A DNA stretch of 19,525 nucleotides from Candidatus Tectimicrobiota bacterium (GCA_016190025.1 JACPRG010000066.1:1-19525); one strand, 5' to 3'. Shown: positions 7,207-15,247, counted from the stretch's first letter. Notes: generated from the sequence alone by a model not told the origin. Made by a program: numbers and translations.

Positions 7207-8478
7207 TCAGTCCCTGCGGACCCTGACCTGGCCCTCCAGCATGACCATCTTGATGCGGCTCGCGTCCTGGAGGACCTTGATGTTCTTCAGGGGGTCGCCG
7301 TCGACCAGGATGAGGTCGGCCAGCTTTCCCTTCTCGACGGTCCCCAGTCGCGCGTCCAGGTTGAAGAGCTCGGCGTTCCGCCGGGTGGCCGTCACCAGGG
7401 CTTCCATCTCGCTGAGGCCGCAGCGGACCTGCATCTCCAGCTCGAAGGCCTCCTCGCCGTGCGGGTCCGCCGGCGTGCCGAGGAAGTCGCTGCCCGAGGC
7501 CCGCTTGACCCCCATCTTCTTGGCCCGGGGCGTGGTGTCGGCGATGGATTCCACGGCCCGCTTGCACTTGTCCACGTAGATGGGGCTCAGGTTCAGGTCC
7601 TTGCCGTGCTCCACGGCCCGCTGCAGGTAGCCGATGGTCGCGATCCACACCACGCCCTTCTCGGCCATGAGCTCCAGCGTGGGGTCGTCGATCCAGTAGC
7701 CGTGGTCGATGGCGTCCACCCCGCCCACGATGGCCTTGCGGATTCCCGTGCAGGGCTCCCCCATCAGGACGTTGTTGTGGGCGGTGATCTTCTTGCCCAC
7801 GTTGTGGGCGACCGACGCCATGGCCCGGATCTCCTCCACGGTGAAGGCGGACTCGGCCACGATGAAGGACGGGTCGATCCCGCCCGTGGTCCCGATCTTC
7901 AGCTCCGTCGCCCCGCCCCGCAGCTGCTCCCGCGCGGCCTTCAGGCACTCGTCCACCCCGTCGGTCAGGCGGCAGAAGCCGCGGCCGTCCCGCCCCTCCA
8001 TGACGGAGAGGGGGAGGAAGGGCAGGTCGGGGATCCCCCCCGTCTGGCACATGAACCGGCCGACCGCCCGCAGGCGGGGCCCCGCGATGCTCCCCTCCTC
8101 GATGGCCTGCTTGATGAAGAGGGCGTTGTCGCTCCCGCAGTCCCGGACGGTGGTGAACCCCGCCTCCAGGATCCGCCGGACCTCGTAGACGCTCCGGATG
8201 GCGTGGAGCGCGACGTGCTCCATGGCCCACAGAAGGAACTCGTACCTCCGGATACCGAAGAAGTGCAGGTGCGCGTCGATGAGCCCCGGCATCAGGGTCA
8301 TCCCTTTGGCGTCGATGACCTCGGCCCTCGGGGGGGCCTGGACCTGGCTCGCCGGGCCCACCGCAGAGATGGCGTCTTTCTGGATGACGACCGTCGCCTT
8401 CTCGAGGGGCTTTGCGCCGGTCCCGTCAATGACGCGGGCGTTCTGAATGACCTTCGTCTGGCCGTCTGCTTTCGCCAT
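7207..8478 (-). CDS. Binuclear metal-dependent amidohydrolase (imidazolonepropionase/prolidase-like subgroup)
   Basis: A 423-residue amidohydrolase-superfamily member. The N-terminal beta-sandwich (VIQNARVIDGTGAKPL) leads into DAHLHFFG (H70, H72). A lysine that could be the carbamylated bridging residue is in ELKIGTTGG (K194), and H234 (TAHNN), H259 (IDHG) and D331 (SGSDF) complete a typical HxH-K-H-H-D site. The sequence closes with GTVEKGKLADLILVDGDPL. This pattern is shared by the Xaa-Pro/Xaa-Arg dipeptidase and imidazolonepropionase-related enzymes that hydrolyse cyclic or linear amides. The start ATG at 8478 has GGGAGAGGA upstream. It lies 30 bases downstream of the aminotransferase and 59 bases before the nitrilase-like gene, so it is almost surely co-transcribed with them. 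The likely role is opening of a lactam or cleavage of an N-acyl bond; substrate unknown. Confidence 0.87.
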   Translation of the reverse strand: MAKADGQTKVIQNARVIDGTGAKPLEKATVVIQKDAISAVGPASQVQAPPRAEVIDAKGMTLMPGLIDAHLHFFGIRRYEFLLWAMEHVALHAIRSVYEVRRILEAGFTTVRDCGSDNALFIKQAIEEGSIAGPRLRAVGRFMCQTGGIPDLPFLPLSVMEGRDGRGFCRLTDGVDECLKAAREQLRGGATELKIGTTGGIDPSFIVAESAFTVEEIRAMASVAHNVGKKITAHNNVLMGEPCTGIRKAIVGGVDAIDHGYWIDDPTLELMAEKGVVWIATIGYLQRAVEHGKDLNLSPIYVDKCKRAVESIADTTPRAKKMGVKRASGSDFLGTPADPHGEEAFELEMQVRCGLSEMEALVTATRRNAELFNLDARLGTVEKGKLADLILVDGDPLKNIKVLQDASRIKMVMLEGQVRVRRD

Positions 8479-8508
8479 CGTCGTCCTCTCCCTGCGTGCG
8501 CCGTCCCG

Positions 8509-9861
8509 TCAGGCCGGGCCGGCGAGGTCGCGAAAGAATGCCTCCGCCACTTCGAGGAAGCGGTCGATCTCGGGTTGCTGCGTCACCGTCGAGAGGCAGC
8601 CCCGGGCGAGGGTGTTGATGAACACCCCCCGGTTGAGGGCGTAGAGGAACATCAGACGCTCCAGCTCCCGGTTGGAGGTGTGGGCCGAGCGGGAGTCGGT
8701 GATCTCCTCGCCCGTGAAGTGGAGCTTGAAGAGGGAGCACTCCCCCGTGACCTGGACCGGGATCCCGGCGGAGCGGACGAGCTCCCGCAGGTTCCGCCGC
8801 AGGTATTCCCCGTCGGCCGCCATCCGCCCGAAGGCGTCCTCGTCCAGGAGCCCCAGCGTCGCCACGCCGGCCGCCATCGTGACCGGATTGGCATTGAACG
8901 TCCCGGCGTGCGGGATGCGCGTGCGCCCCGAGGTGGGGTCGAACAAGGCCATGACATCGGCCCGCCCGCCCAGGCCGCCGACGGGCAGGCCCCCGCCGAT
9001 GATCTTCCCGAGGGTGGTGACGTCCGGCGCGACGCCGAAAAAGCCCTGGGCCCCGGCCTTGGAGAGGCGGAACATCATGACCTCGTCGAAGACGAGGAGC
9101 ATGCCCAGTTCCCGGGTGAGGTCCCGAAGCCCCTGCAGGAAGCCCGGCCGGGGGGAGATCATCCCCGCCGAGCCCATCACCGGCTCGATCAGCACCCCGG
9201 ACACCTCGCGCGCCAGGGGCCGCAGGCGCTCGGCGACCGCCTCCAGGTCGTTGAACGGCAGGACGACCACGTTGCCGATCACCTCGGGCGGGATGCCGTC
9301 CGAATCGGGGACCGCCCGCGGGAACCGGCGGTCGCCGGCGGCCTCCGCCGAGGGGTGGACGCTGACGCTCACGTCGTCGAAGGAGCCGTGGTAGCCCCCC
9401 TCGAACTTGGCGATCTTCGGCCTTCCGGTGAAGGCCCGCATCGCCCGCACGGCCATGACGTTGGCCTCGGTCCCGCTGTTGCAGAACCGGACGCGCTCCA
9501 CCGACGGCAGCCGCTCCACCAGGATCTCGGCCAGGCGGATCTCCCATTCCGTGGCCGAGGCGAAGGCCGTCCCAAAGCCGGCCACCTCCTGGATGGCGCG
9601 GACGACCTCGGGGTGGCTGTGGCCGTGGATGAGGGAGGTGGCGTTGTTGAACAGGTCGACGCGGACGTTGCCGTCCACGTCCCACAGGCGCGGTCCTTCC
9701 CCGCGCGACACGTACAGGGGGAAGGGGGGAAAGTAGGTCAGCGTCCGCGTGCTGCCGCCGGGAAGGGAGCGGACCGCCCGCTCGTAGAGCGCGCGCGCGC
9801 GCGGGTTCTGTTTCGCATAGGTCTCCTCTTCCCGGCGCCGGATCTCGGTCAAGGGGGTCAC
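8509..9861 (-). CDS. Class III PLP-dependent aminotransferase, glutamate-1-semialdehyde aminomutase-like
   Basis: A 450-residue fold-type I PLP enzyme. Seen are the N-terminal LPGGSTRT segment, DVDGN, NSGTEAN (129-134, phosphate binding), GGYHG (155-159), FDEVMMFR with the ring-contacting Asp259, TTLGKIIGGGLPVGG with Schiff-base Lys286, and HAGTFNANPV. These resemble HemL, but HemL-like relatives in catabolic clusters act on beta- or omega-amino acids, and the neighbours here are catabolic rather than tetrapyrrole genes, so I do not use the name hemL. The start is GTG at 9861, one base after the TAG stop of the upstream amidohydrolase, with AGGAGA 8 bases before it, so translation is probably coupled. 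It may deaminate an amine released by the hydrolases or rearrange an amino aldehyde. Family call firm. Confidence 0.9.
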   Translation of the reverse strand: MTPLTEIRRREEETYAKQNPRARALYERAVRSLPGGSTRTLTYFPPFPLYVSRGEGPRLWDVDGNVRVDLFNNATSLIHGHSHPEVVRAIQEVAGFGTAFASATEWEIRLAEILVERLPSVERVRFCNSGTEANVMAVRAMRAFTGRPKIAKFEGGYHGSFDDVSVSVHPSAEAAGDRRFPRAVPDSDGIPPEVIGNVVVLPFNDLEAVAERLRPLAREVSGVLIEPVMGSAGMISPRPGFLQGLRDLTRELGMLLVFDEVMMFRLSKAGAQGFFGVAPDVTTLGKIIGGGLPVGGLGGRADVMALFDPTSGRTRIPHAGTFNANPVTMAAGVATLGLLDEDAFGRMAADGEYLRRNLRELVRSAGIPVQVTGECSLFKLHFTGEEITDSRSAHTSNRELERLMFLYALNRGVFINTLARGCLSTVTQQPEIDRFLEVAEAFFRDLAGPA

Positions 9862-9862
9862 G

Positions 9863-11161
9863 CTAGGGGTCTCCTGAAAGGGGGGCCGGTCTCCGGGGAG
9901 GCGCCGCCGGTTTTCCGCCCCCCTCCCATGCGGACCACCGCGCGACCTCCGCCCTCGCGATCACCCGGCCCCGGCGGATGACGAAACGCCGCGGAGGGGC
10001 CAGCCGAAAGGCGTCCCGCACGCACTCCACCGGCGTGATGACCAAATCCGCCCGGCAGCCGGGCGCCATCCCGTAGTCGGGGAGGGCCAGGACCTTGGCG
10101 GCATTCTCCGTCGCCATGTCGTACAGGACCTCCAGGTCCCGCCGGCTCCCGAACTGGGCCGCGTAGGCGGTGAGGAAGCCGGTCTTGAGGGGGTCGGCGT
10201 CGCCGAAGTTTTCGTTGAACGGGTCCAGGACGTTGTCCTGGGCGAAGGCGATGTTGACCCCGGCTTGCAGGAAGTCCTTCACCCGGGTGATCCCGCGGCC
10301 CCGGGGCTCCGGGTAGAGGCGCGCGCCCAGCATGGTGGTGGTGGGCGGACAGGTGGTGATGCTCATCCCGGCGCGTCTCACCGTCTCGATGACGTGCGCC
10401 GCCTCGTAGGGGTCGTAGTAGGGAAGGGCGGACACGTGGCCCGCGGCGACCCGGCCGTTCCATCCCTCCTGGAGGGTCTTCCAGGCGGTGTAATGCAGGT
10501 AGCGGGTCTGGGGCGAATAGCGGATGTCCAGGTGCATGTCGATGGGGCGGTCGAAGCGCCGGGCCAGCGCGAAGACCCGGTCGATGTGCCGGCGGCCGGC
10601 CTCCTCGTGGAGCTCTTCCTCCGGAAAGCCGCCCACCACGTCGGCCCCCATCCGGAGGGCCTCCTCCAGGAGGTCCTCCGTCCCCGGGTCCGCGAAGATG
10701 CCGTGCTGGGGCATCGCGACGACCTGGAGGTCCGCGTAGTCCGCCATCTTCTCGCGCAGGGCGAGGATCGCCTCCAGCCCCCGGAGGCCGGCAGCCGTGT
10801 CCACGTCCACGTGGGTTCGAACGGCCGTCGCGCCCGCCGCCAGCGCCCAGCCCAGCACGACCTGGGCGCGCTCCAGGACGTCCCCCACGGTGAAGCGGCC
10901 CTTCTCGGCCCGGAGGTTCCTTCTGGCCTCCTCCGAGGACAGGCTGACGTTGGGCGGCATGCGGTCGCTGATGAGGGCCTTGTCCAGGTGCGTGTGAGGC
11001 TCGACGAAGGCGGGGGTCGTCAAGTGCCCGGCGGCGTCGAGGGTTTCCCGGCCGTCGGGCGGCAGGTCCGGGGCGATCTCGGCGATGCGCCCCTTCCGGA
11101 TCCCTACGCACAGGAGACCGGAATGGCCCCGCAGACGCGCGTTTCGGATGAGGAGGTCCAT
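9863..11161 (-). CDS. CodA/cytosine deaminase-like amidohydrolase
   Basis: A 432-residue amidohydrolase taken from ATG 11161, where the conserved N-terminal strand MDLLIRNARL begins; the frame is open to 11299 but that extension looks non-homologous. No strong ribosome site is seen. Motifs follow the cytosine deaminase group: EPHTHLDK (H56, H58), HVDVD, MHLD (H210), AGHVSAL (H242) and AQDNVLDPF (D309), the last very like CodA. CodA has HCDE at the third His, and its Glu is the proton shuttle; here the residue after HLD is Ile, so the Glu seems absent. This argues against plain cytosine deamination and for a related hydrolysis, as in AtzC-like N-alkyl amidohydrolases. It is the first gene of the minus-strand cluster and diverges from the monooxygenase gene. 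The C-terminal 25 residues are Pro/Ala/Arg-rich and probably disordered. Confidence 0.85.
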   Translation of the reverse strand: MDLLIRNARLRGHSGLLCVGIRKGRIAEIAPDLPPDGRETLDAAGHLTTPAFVEPHTHLDKALISDRMPPNVSLSSEEARRNLRAEKGRFTVGDVLERAQVVLGWALAAGATAVRTHVDVDTAAGLRGLEAILALREKMADYADLQVVAMPQHGIFADPGTEDLLEEALRMGADVVGGFPEEELHEEAGRRHIDRVFALARRFDRPIDMHLDIRYSPQTRYLHYTAWKTLQEGWNGRVAAGHVSALPYYDPYEAAHVIETVRRAGMSITTCPPTTTMLGARLYPEPRGRGITRVKDFLQAGVNIAFAQDNVLDPFNENFGDADPLKTGFLTAYAAQFGSRRDLEVLYDMATENAAKVLALPDYGMAPGCRADLVITPVECVRDAFRLAPPRRFVIRRGRVIARAEVARWSAWEGGGKPAAPPRRPAPLSGDP

Positions 11162-11385
11162 GGGCGCCCAGTCGGCCGGAGTCCCGGCCCTGGAGGAATG
11201 CGCTAAGACGGCCCCCCCGTCTCTCATCTGTCTTGAGACCGGTACCGTCCCTTGTCGGTCCGTGGGAAGTATGCTAACCTTTCCCCGTTTCGACTTCAAG
11301 GTTGACCGCCGACGGGGCAGGGATTCGGTCCAGATTCTGGATCAGGAGAGGGTTGGCTTGTCCTTGTCCTGGGAGGGATGCAGAG
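11162..11385. promoter_or_regulatory. Divergent intergenic control region
   Basis: This 224-base gap separates the divergent CodA-like and monooxygenase genes and should carry promoters for both sides. On the minus strand TTGAAG (11294-11299) and TAGCAT (11270-11275) are 18 bases apart, a plausible -35/-10 pair. A dyad TCAA-GG-TTGA lies at 11296-11305, inside a wider inverted repeat CCCCGT (11283-11288) and ACGGGG (11312-11317). The dyad overlaps the proposed -35 and could be an operator. All of this is read by eye and weakly supported. No riboswitch was recognised. Confidence 0.3.
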
Positions 11386-12345
11386 GTGATCCGCTTCGGC
11401 GCTTTTCTTCCGGGGTTCGGCTATCCGGCCATCAGCATGGACTTTTTGAAAGAGGCCGCCCAGGAAGCCGAGGCCCTCGGCTACGAATCTCTCCAGCTGC
11501 CCGACCACCCCATCTACACCGAGGGCCTCGCCGCCTTCGGCCAGAAGGGGCTCTATGACCCCATCGTCGCCATGTCCCAGCTGGCGGCCGTCACCCGACG
11601 GATCAAGGTGGGGACGGCCGTGCTCCTGGTGCCCCTTCAGAACCCCTTTCTCCTGGCGAAGGCGATCTCCACCCTCGACCAGGCCTCGGGCGGCCGGGTG
11701 GAACTGGGGGTCGGCATCGGCGCCTACGAGCCGGATTACAAGGCCACAAACGTCCCCTATCGAACCCGGGGCCGGGCCTTCGACGAGATTCTGGATCTCT
11801 TGGTCCGCCTCTGGACGGAGGATGAAGTGACCCACCGGGGCGAATTTTTCCAGATGGACAAAGTCACCCTGGAGCCCAAGCCGGTTCAAAAGCCCCATCC
11901 GGGCCTGTGGTTCGGAGGCGGGGTCCGCAAGACCTGGGAGCGCGCGGCGCGCCTGGGCGTGGGGTGGGGGCCCTGGGCGCCGACCCTGGAACACATGGCG
12001 GAGGGGATCGGGGCCATCCGGGAGATGGCGAAGACGGCCGGCCGGGACCTGTCGAACTTCCGCTTCATCTGTGAGGCGTGGACGGCCGTTGATTATGATA
12101 TAAAGAGGGCGGAAGACGCCGTCCGTCCCGCGCTGGCCTATTTCCAAAAGCATCACGCCATGGACGTCGGCATGGATTTCATGCACGAGAACTCCTTCAT
12201 CGGCCCGCCCGAGAAGATCGCGGACCGGATGCAAGAGTTTGTCGAGGTGGGGGTCAACGAGTTTCACTTCGCGTGTTGCCCTTGGGAACGTTGCCGGGAA
12301 GGGATGCGGTTGGTGGCCGAGAAGGTTCTGCCGCGGTTTCGGTGA
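11386..12345 (+). CDS. Luciferase-like flavin/F420-dependent monooxygenase
   Basis: A 319-residue protein of the bacterial luciferase-like (LLM) superfamily with a TIM-barrel fold. Family landmarks are IRFGAFLPGFG at the N-terminus, AQEAEALGYESLQLPDH, VAMSQLAAVTRRIKVGTAVL, QASGGRVELGVGIGAYEPDY (near 95-120) and PHPGLWFGGG. The start is GTG at 11386, preceded by GGGAGG about 9 bases upstream; the frame is open back to 11302 but that part is not LLM-like. Members use reduced flavin or F420 to oxygenate or reduce a substrate; RutA of pyrimidine breakdown and alkanesulfonate monooxygenase belong here. The gene leads an operon with an ABC importer whose binding protein starts 78 bases downstream, which suggests that it oxidises the imported compound. 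Flavin versus F420 cannot be decided from sequence. Confidence 0.87.
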   Translation: MIRFGAFLPGFGYPAISMDFLKEAAQEAEALGYESLQLPDHPIYTEGLAAFGQKGLYDPIVAMSQLAAVTRRIKVGTAVLLVPLQNPFLLAKAISTLDQASGGRVELGVGIGAYEPDYKATNVPYRTRGRAFDEILDLLVRLWTEDEVTHRGEFFQMDKVTLEPKPVQKPHPGLWFGGGVRKTWERAARLGVGWGPWAPTLEHMAEGIGAIREMAKTAGRDLSNFRFICEAWTAVDYDIKRAEDAVRPALAYFQKHHAMDVGMDFMHENSFIGPPEKIADRMQEFVEVGVNEFHFACCPWERCREGMRLVAEKVLPRFR

Positions 12346-12423
12346 CGGAGACCCGTCGGCTGTGAGTTCGACGCTGCGCTGCCGTTGGAACCCTTTGGGA
12401 ACAGGGGGAGGGAGGCAGGGAAA

Positions 12424-13407
12424 ATGAAAAGAAGGCTCGGTTTGATTTTGGCTGTCTTGGCGTCGGTGGGGCTGTTCTGGACTTCGGGTCCGTCGGCGGC
12501 CGCCGAGAAGATTTCGGTGGTCGTCAACCCGTCCTTCGGCTTCGCCTTCATTTTTGACCTCAACCGGTTCGCGAAAAAGTACGACCTCGAATTGACCTTC
12601 CGCCGGATGGCGACCTTCGGCCAGCAGCAGCAGGCCCTGGAGTTGGGGCAGGCGGACGTGGGGACCATTGGATACCAGAACCTGGTCCTCATGGCGGTGG
12701 CCGGGGGGGCCCCCAAGGCCCAGGCCGTCGCCGGGGTTTACCTCTCGGGGCAGGACGTGGTCTTCAACAAGAACGTGAAGATCACGAAGTGGAAGGACAT
12801 CGAGGGGAAGACCATCGCCCGCATTCCGGGCACCTTCGCCGAGTTCCTCTTCCGGGCCGCGGCCATCCACAACGGGGTGGACCTGAGCAAGGTCAAGCTG
12901 AAGGACTTCGCCTACTCGCCCTCCACCCTGACCCTGAGCCTGGAGCGCCGGGACATCGATGGCCTCGTCATCTGGGTTCCCACGCTGGCCTACCCCATCG
13001 CCAAAGGGGTCGGCTACCGGCCGCCCATCAGCGTGAACGACACGCCGGTGGGGAACATCAACGCCCTGTTCGCCGCGAGCCGGAGCTTCATCGAGGGCCG
13101 GCCGGACGTGTTGGTGAAGCTGATGAAGGCCTACGTAGAGGCGGTCGATGCGTACGTGAAGGACCCCGACATCTGGGTGAAACAGGCCCGGGCTATCACC
13201 GGGGCGGAGCAGGACGTGCTCAAAGAGTCGCTCAACCACATCACCCTCCATGCCAAGATGTATCCGGCGCGGGCCCGCGAGCTTGCCAAACTGTCCCATT
13301 CGCTTAATATGGTGAAGAAAGACGTGAGCGGGACCATCACGCAATGGATGAGATTTGATTTCCTCCAGAAGGCGACCGGCAAGAGCCTGAAGGAATTGGG
13401 CGGCTGA
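12424..13407 (+). CDS. NMT1/THI5-like ABC transporter substrate-binding protein
   Basis: A 327-residue exported binding protein. ATG at 12424 is chosen over an earlier ATG because it starts a clear signal peptide (MKRRLGLILAVLASVG, probable cleavage after PSAAA near residue 26) and follows a GGGAGGGAGGCAGGG ribosome site. The mature domain has the family pattern: KYDLELTFRRMATFG, QALELGQADVGTIGYQN, KITKWKDIEGKTIARIPGTF, then a second lobe with RSFIEGRPDVLVKLMKAYVEA. Ligands in this family range from pyrimidines and sulfonates to nitrate and aromatic acids. A strong stem-loop follows the gene at 13414-13446, before the permease, an arrangement that commonly keeps the binding protein in excess over the membrane parts. 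It is unlike the minus-strand binding protein in sequence, so the two probably differ in ligand. Confidence 0.88.
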   Translation: MKRRLGLILAVLASVGLFWTSGPSAAAEKISVVVNPSFGFAFIFDLNRFAKKYDLELTFRRMATFGQQQQALELGQADVGTIGYQNLVLMAVAGGAPKAQAVAGVYLSGQDVVFNKNVKITKWKDIEGKTIARIPGTFAEFLFRAAAIHNGVDLSKVKLKDFAYSPSTLTLSLERRDIDGLVIWVPTLAYPIAKGVGYRPPISVNDTPVGNINALFAASRSFIEGRPDVLVKLMKAYVEAVDAYVKDPDIWVKQARAITGAEQDVLKESLNHITLHAKMYPARARELAKLSHSLNMVKKDVSGTITQWMRFDFLQKATGKSLKELGG

Positions 13408-13413
13408 AGGCGC

Positions 13414-13446
13414 CGGGGGAGGAGGGAAGAGGCCCCTCCTCCCCCG
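13414..13446 (+). other. Strong intercistronic stem-loop
   Basis: GGGGGAGGAGGG (13415-13426) pairs perfectly with CCCTCCTCCCCC (13434-13445) around a 7-base loop, and C13414-G13446 extends the stem to 13 base pairs. There is no following T-tract, so it is probably not a full terminator. Between a binding-protein gene and its permease it more likely protects the upstream mRNA from 3' decay or attenuates readthrough. Confidence 0.65.
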
Positions 13447-13481
13447 CGTCGTCGGATCCGAAAAGGGGGGCGGGTCGTTCC

Positions 13482-14264
13482 ATGAAGAGCAAGAACTACC
13501 AAAAGGTCATCGTCCCCATCGTCTTTCTTATCATTTGGCAGCTGGTCACGATGGCCGGGATGCTCGACCCCAAATACACCCCCTCCCCCATCCAGGTCGT
13601 CCGCGCCTGGGGGGAGTGGATCTTCGGCTCCGCGGAAGACCCTTCCCTGTGGTACTCGAAGACGTGGCTCCTCCACCTGGAAGGGAGCTTCTACCGGGTC
13701 ATCATCGGGTTCGTCATCGCCAGCCTGGTCGGGGTCTTCCTGGGCGTTCTTATCGGCTGGTTCTCGCTCGTCTCCAACCTCTTCGACCCGTTCATCCAGC
13801 TCCTGCGTCCCATTCCCGTCACGGCCTGGCTTCCTTTCGCCATTGTCTTCTTCGGCATTCGGGACCCCTCGGCCATTTTCCTGATCGCCTTCGGGGCCTT
13901 TTTCCCCATCGTCGTGAACGCGGCCGCGGGGGCGCGGGGGGTTCCGAAAGTCCTGATCCGGGCGGCGCTCATGCTGGGGACCAAGCCGAGGACGCTTCTG
14001 TCGCGGGTGGTCATCCCCACCGCCCTCCCCTCCATTTTCACCGGCCTGCGGTTGGGCGTGGGCCTCGCCTGGGTCCTGGTCATCGTGGCGGAGATGCTGG
14101 CCGTGGACTCCGGGCTGGGCCGCGCCCTGTGGACCGCCTACGAGTTCATCCGCATGGACCTCATCGTGGCCGCCATGGTGAGCATCGGGCTGATGGGGTT
14201 TCTGTGCGATCAGCTCATTGTGCTCATCCGCGACCGGGTTCTCCGCTGGGCCATAGGCATCTAG
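13482..14264 (+). CDS. ABC transporter permease, SsuC/TauC-like
   Basis: A 260-residue inner-membrane protein with about six hydrophobic segments; the first is VIVPIVFLIIWQLVTMAGM. The BPD_transp_1 domain covers roughly residues 70-250. The EAA loop that contacts the ATPase is seen as RAALMLGTKPRTLLSRVVIPTALPSI written in two parts: RAALMLGTKPRTLLS then RVVIPTALPSI, with the conserved Gly and the I-x-x-ALP end. It belongs to the group serving NMT1/THI5-type binding proteins (sulfonate, taurine, nitrate, pyrimidine importers). The start ATG at 13482 follows GGGGGGCGGG at a usual distance. The gene ends with TAG 5 bases before the ATPase start, so the two are translationally coupled. Presumably a homodimer, since only one permease gene is present. 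Confidence 0.9.
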   Translation: MKSKNYQKVIVPIVFLIIWQLVTMAGMLDPKYTPSPIQVVRAWGEWIFGSAEDPSLWYSKTWLLHLEGSFYRVIIGFVIASLVGVFLGVLIGWFSLVSNLFDPFIQLLRPIPVTAWLPFAIVFFGIRDPSAIFLIAFGAFFPIVVNAAAGARGVPKVLIRAALMLGTKPRTLLSRVVIPTALPSIFTGLRLGVGLAWVLVIVAEMLAVDSGLGRALWTAYEFIRMDLIVAAMVSIGLMGFLCDQLIVLIRDRVLRWAIGI

Positions 14265-14269
14265 TCACG

Positions 14270-15100
14270 ATGGAAACGCCTTCTCCCCCGCCTGCGGGCA
14301 TTCTGATCCGGTGTCAGGGCCTTCGGAAATGTTTCCGGGACATCTCCGAGGGGAAGGAGATCGAAGCGCTGCAAGACCTGACCCTGGAGGTGAGGGAGCG
14401 GGAGTTCCTCACGATCCTGGGGCCGAGCGGGTGCGGGAAATCGACCCTCCTCAACATCATCGCCGGCTTCGAGAAGCCTACCGCGGGCGAGGTGATGCTC
14501 GACGGCCGCCCCATCCGGGAGCCGGGGGCGGACCGGGGCGTGGTGTTCCAGGAATATGCCCTGTTCCCCTGGCTGACGGTCTTGGACAACGTCTGCTACG
14601 GTCTCCGGGAAAAGGGCATTCCGCGCCGGGAGCGGATCGAAAGGGCCCGGACGTACCTGAAGGCGGTGGGGCTGGAGGACTTCGAGCGGCGCTATCCCCA
14701 CGAGCTGTCCGGGGGGATGAAGCAGCGGGTCTCCCTCATCCGGGTGCTGGCCAACGACCCCCAGATCCTGCTGATGGACGAGCCGTTCGCCGCGCTGGAC
14801 GCCCAGACCCGCAAGGACCTCCAGCGGGAGCTCATCGCCCTCTGGCAGGAGACCCACAAGACCATCCTCTTCATCACCCACAACGTGGAGGAGGCCGTCT
14901 ACCTGGGCGACCGAGTCGTGGTCATGACCGCCCGCCCCGGACGGGTCAAGCGGATCCTCGAAATCCCCCTGGAGCGCCCGCGGGACGAAACCGCCCCCGA
15001 CTTCAACCTCCTCCGCCGGGACGCGACCCGCCTGGTGGAGGAGGAGCTGAAGGGCTGGCAGGCCGCCCTCCTGGGCGGGTTCGGCCGGACGACGCCGTGA
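14270..15100 (+). CDS. ABC transporter ATPase, SsuB/TauB-like
   Basis: A 276-residue nucleotide-binding subunit. Walker A is GPSGCGKST (51-59), the Q-loop is Gln94 (VVFQEYALFPW), the signature is LSGGM (146-150), Walker B is ILLMDEP (166-172) and the switch His is 204 (ITHNVEEA). The frame is open far upstream, overlapping the permease, but the ATG at 14270 begins the domain with a short 12-residue lead and lies 5 bases after the permease stop. No clear ribosome site is present there, so coupling to permease translation is likely. It powers import together with the permease and the binding protein just upstream, and possibly with the minus-strand binding protein as well. The last 30 residues (VEEELKGWQAALLGG) are typical for this family. 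Confidence 0.92.
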   Translation: METPSPPPAGILIRCQGLRKCFRDISEGKEIEALQDLTLEVREREFLTILGPSGCGKSTLLNIIAGFEKPTAGEVMLDGRPIREPGADRGVVFQEYALFPWLTVLDNVCYGLREKGIPRRERIERARTYLKAVGLEDFERRYPHELSGGMKQRVSLIRVLANDPQILLMDEPFAALDAQTRKDLQRELIALWQETHKTILFITHNVEEAVYLGDRVVVMTARPGRVKRILEIPLERPRDETAPDFNLLRRDATRLVEEELKGWQAALLGGFGRTTP

Positions 15101-15156
15101 CCGCCGCCCGGACCTGACCGCCCGACCCCTCCTTCGCGGCGGGCCAGCCCCGGTGT

Positions 15157-15171
15157 TTGGCCGCCGGCCAA
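15157..15171 (+). terminator. Possible terminator hairpin after the ABC operon
   Basis: TTGGCC (15157-15162) pairs with GGCCAA (15166-15171) around a GCC loop, 56 bases after the ATPase stop. A run of six T lies further on at 15213-15218 but not directly behind the stem, so intrinsic termination is doubtful. The rest of 15101-15247 shows no gene. Confidence 0.25.
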
Positions 15172-15247
15172 GGCGGACCCCGAAGGCCCATTCTCCCTTC
15201 TTTCGCGCCCCCTTTTTTCCGGCTCTGCGTCGCGGCGAAAAAATCCC

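Noticed and set aside
6302..8230. A 642-residue protein obtained by taking the earliest start in the nitrilase frame
   Set aside because: Only the part from 7147 is nitrilase; the upstream part overlaps the amidohydrolase gene in another frame and is compositional noise, and a strong ribosome site precedes 7147.
8509..9861. Naming the aminotransferase hemL of tetrapyrrole synthesis
   Set aside because: The sequence is HemL-like, but its operon contains only catabolic hydrolases and the family has many members with other substrates.
7150..9981. A very long plus-strand open frame opposite the amidohydrolase and aminotransferase genes
   Set aside because: It is antisense to recognisable enzymes, has a Gly/Arg/Asp/His-rich composition typical of GC-rich shadow frames and shows no domain.
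11222..11260. Possible TPP riboswitch upstream of the monooxygenase and THI5-like transporter
   Set aside because: TTGAGACC recalls part of the THI-box, but the rest of the conserved core (the CUGAGA and ACC-UGAU elements in the right order) is not found.
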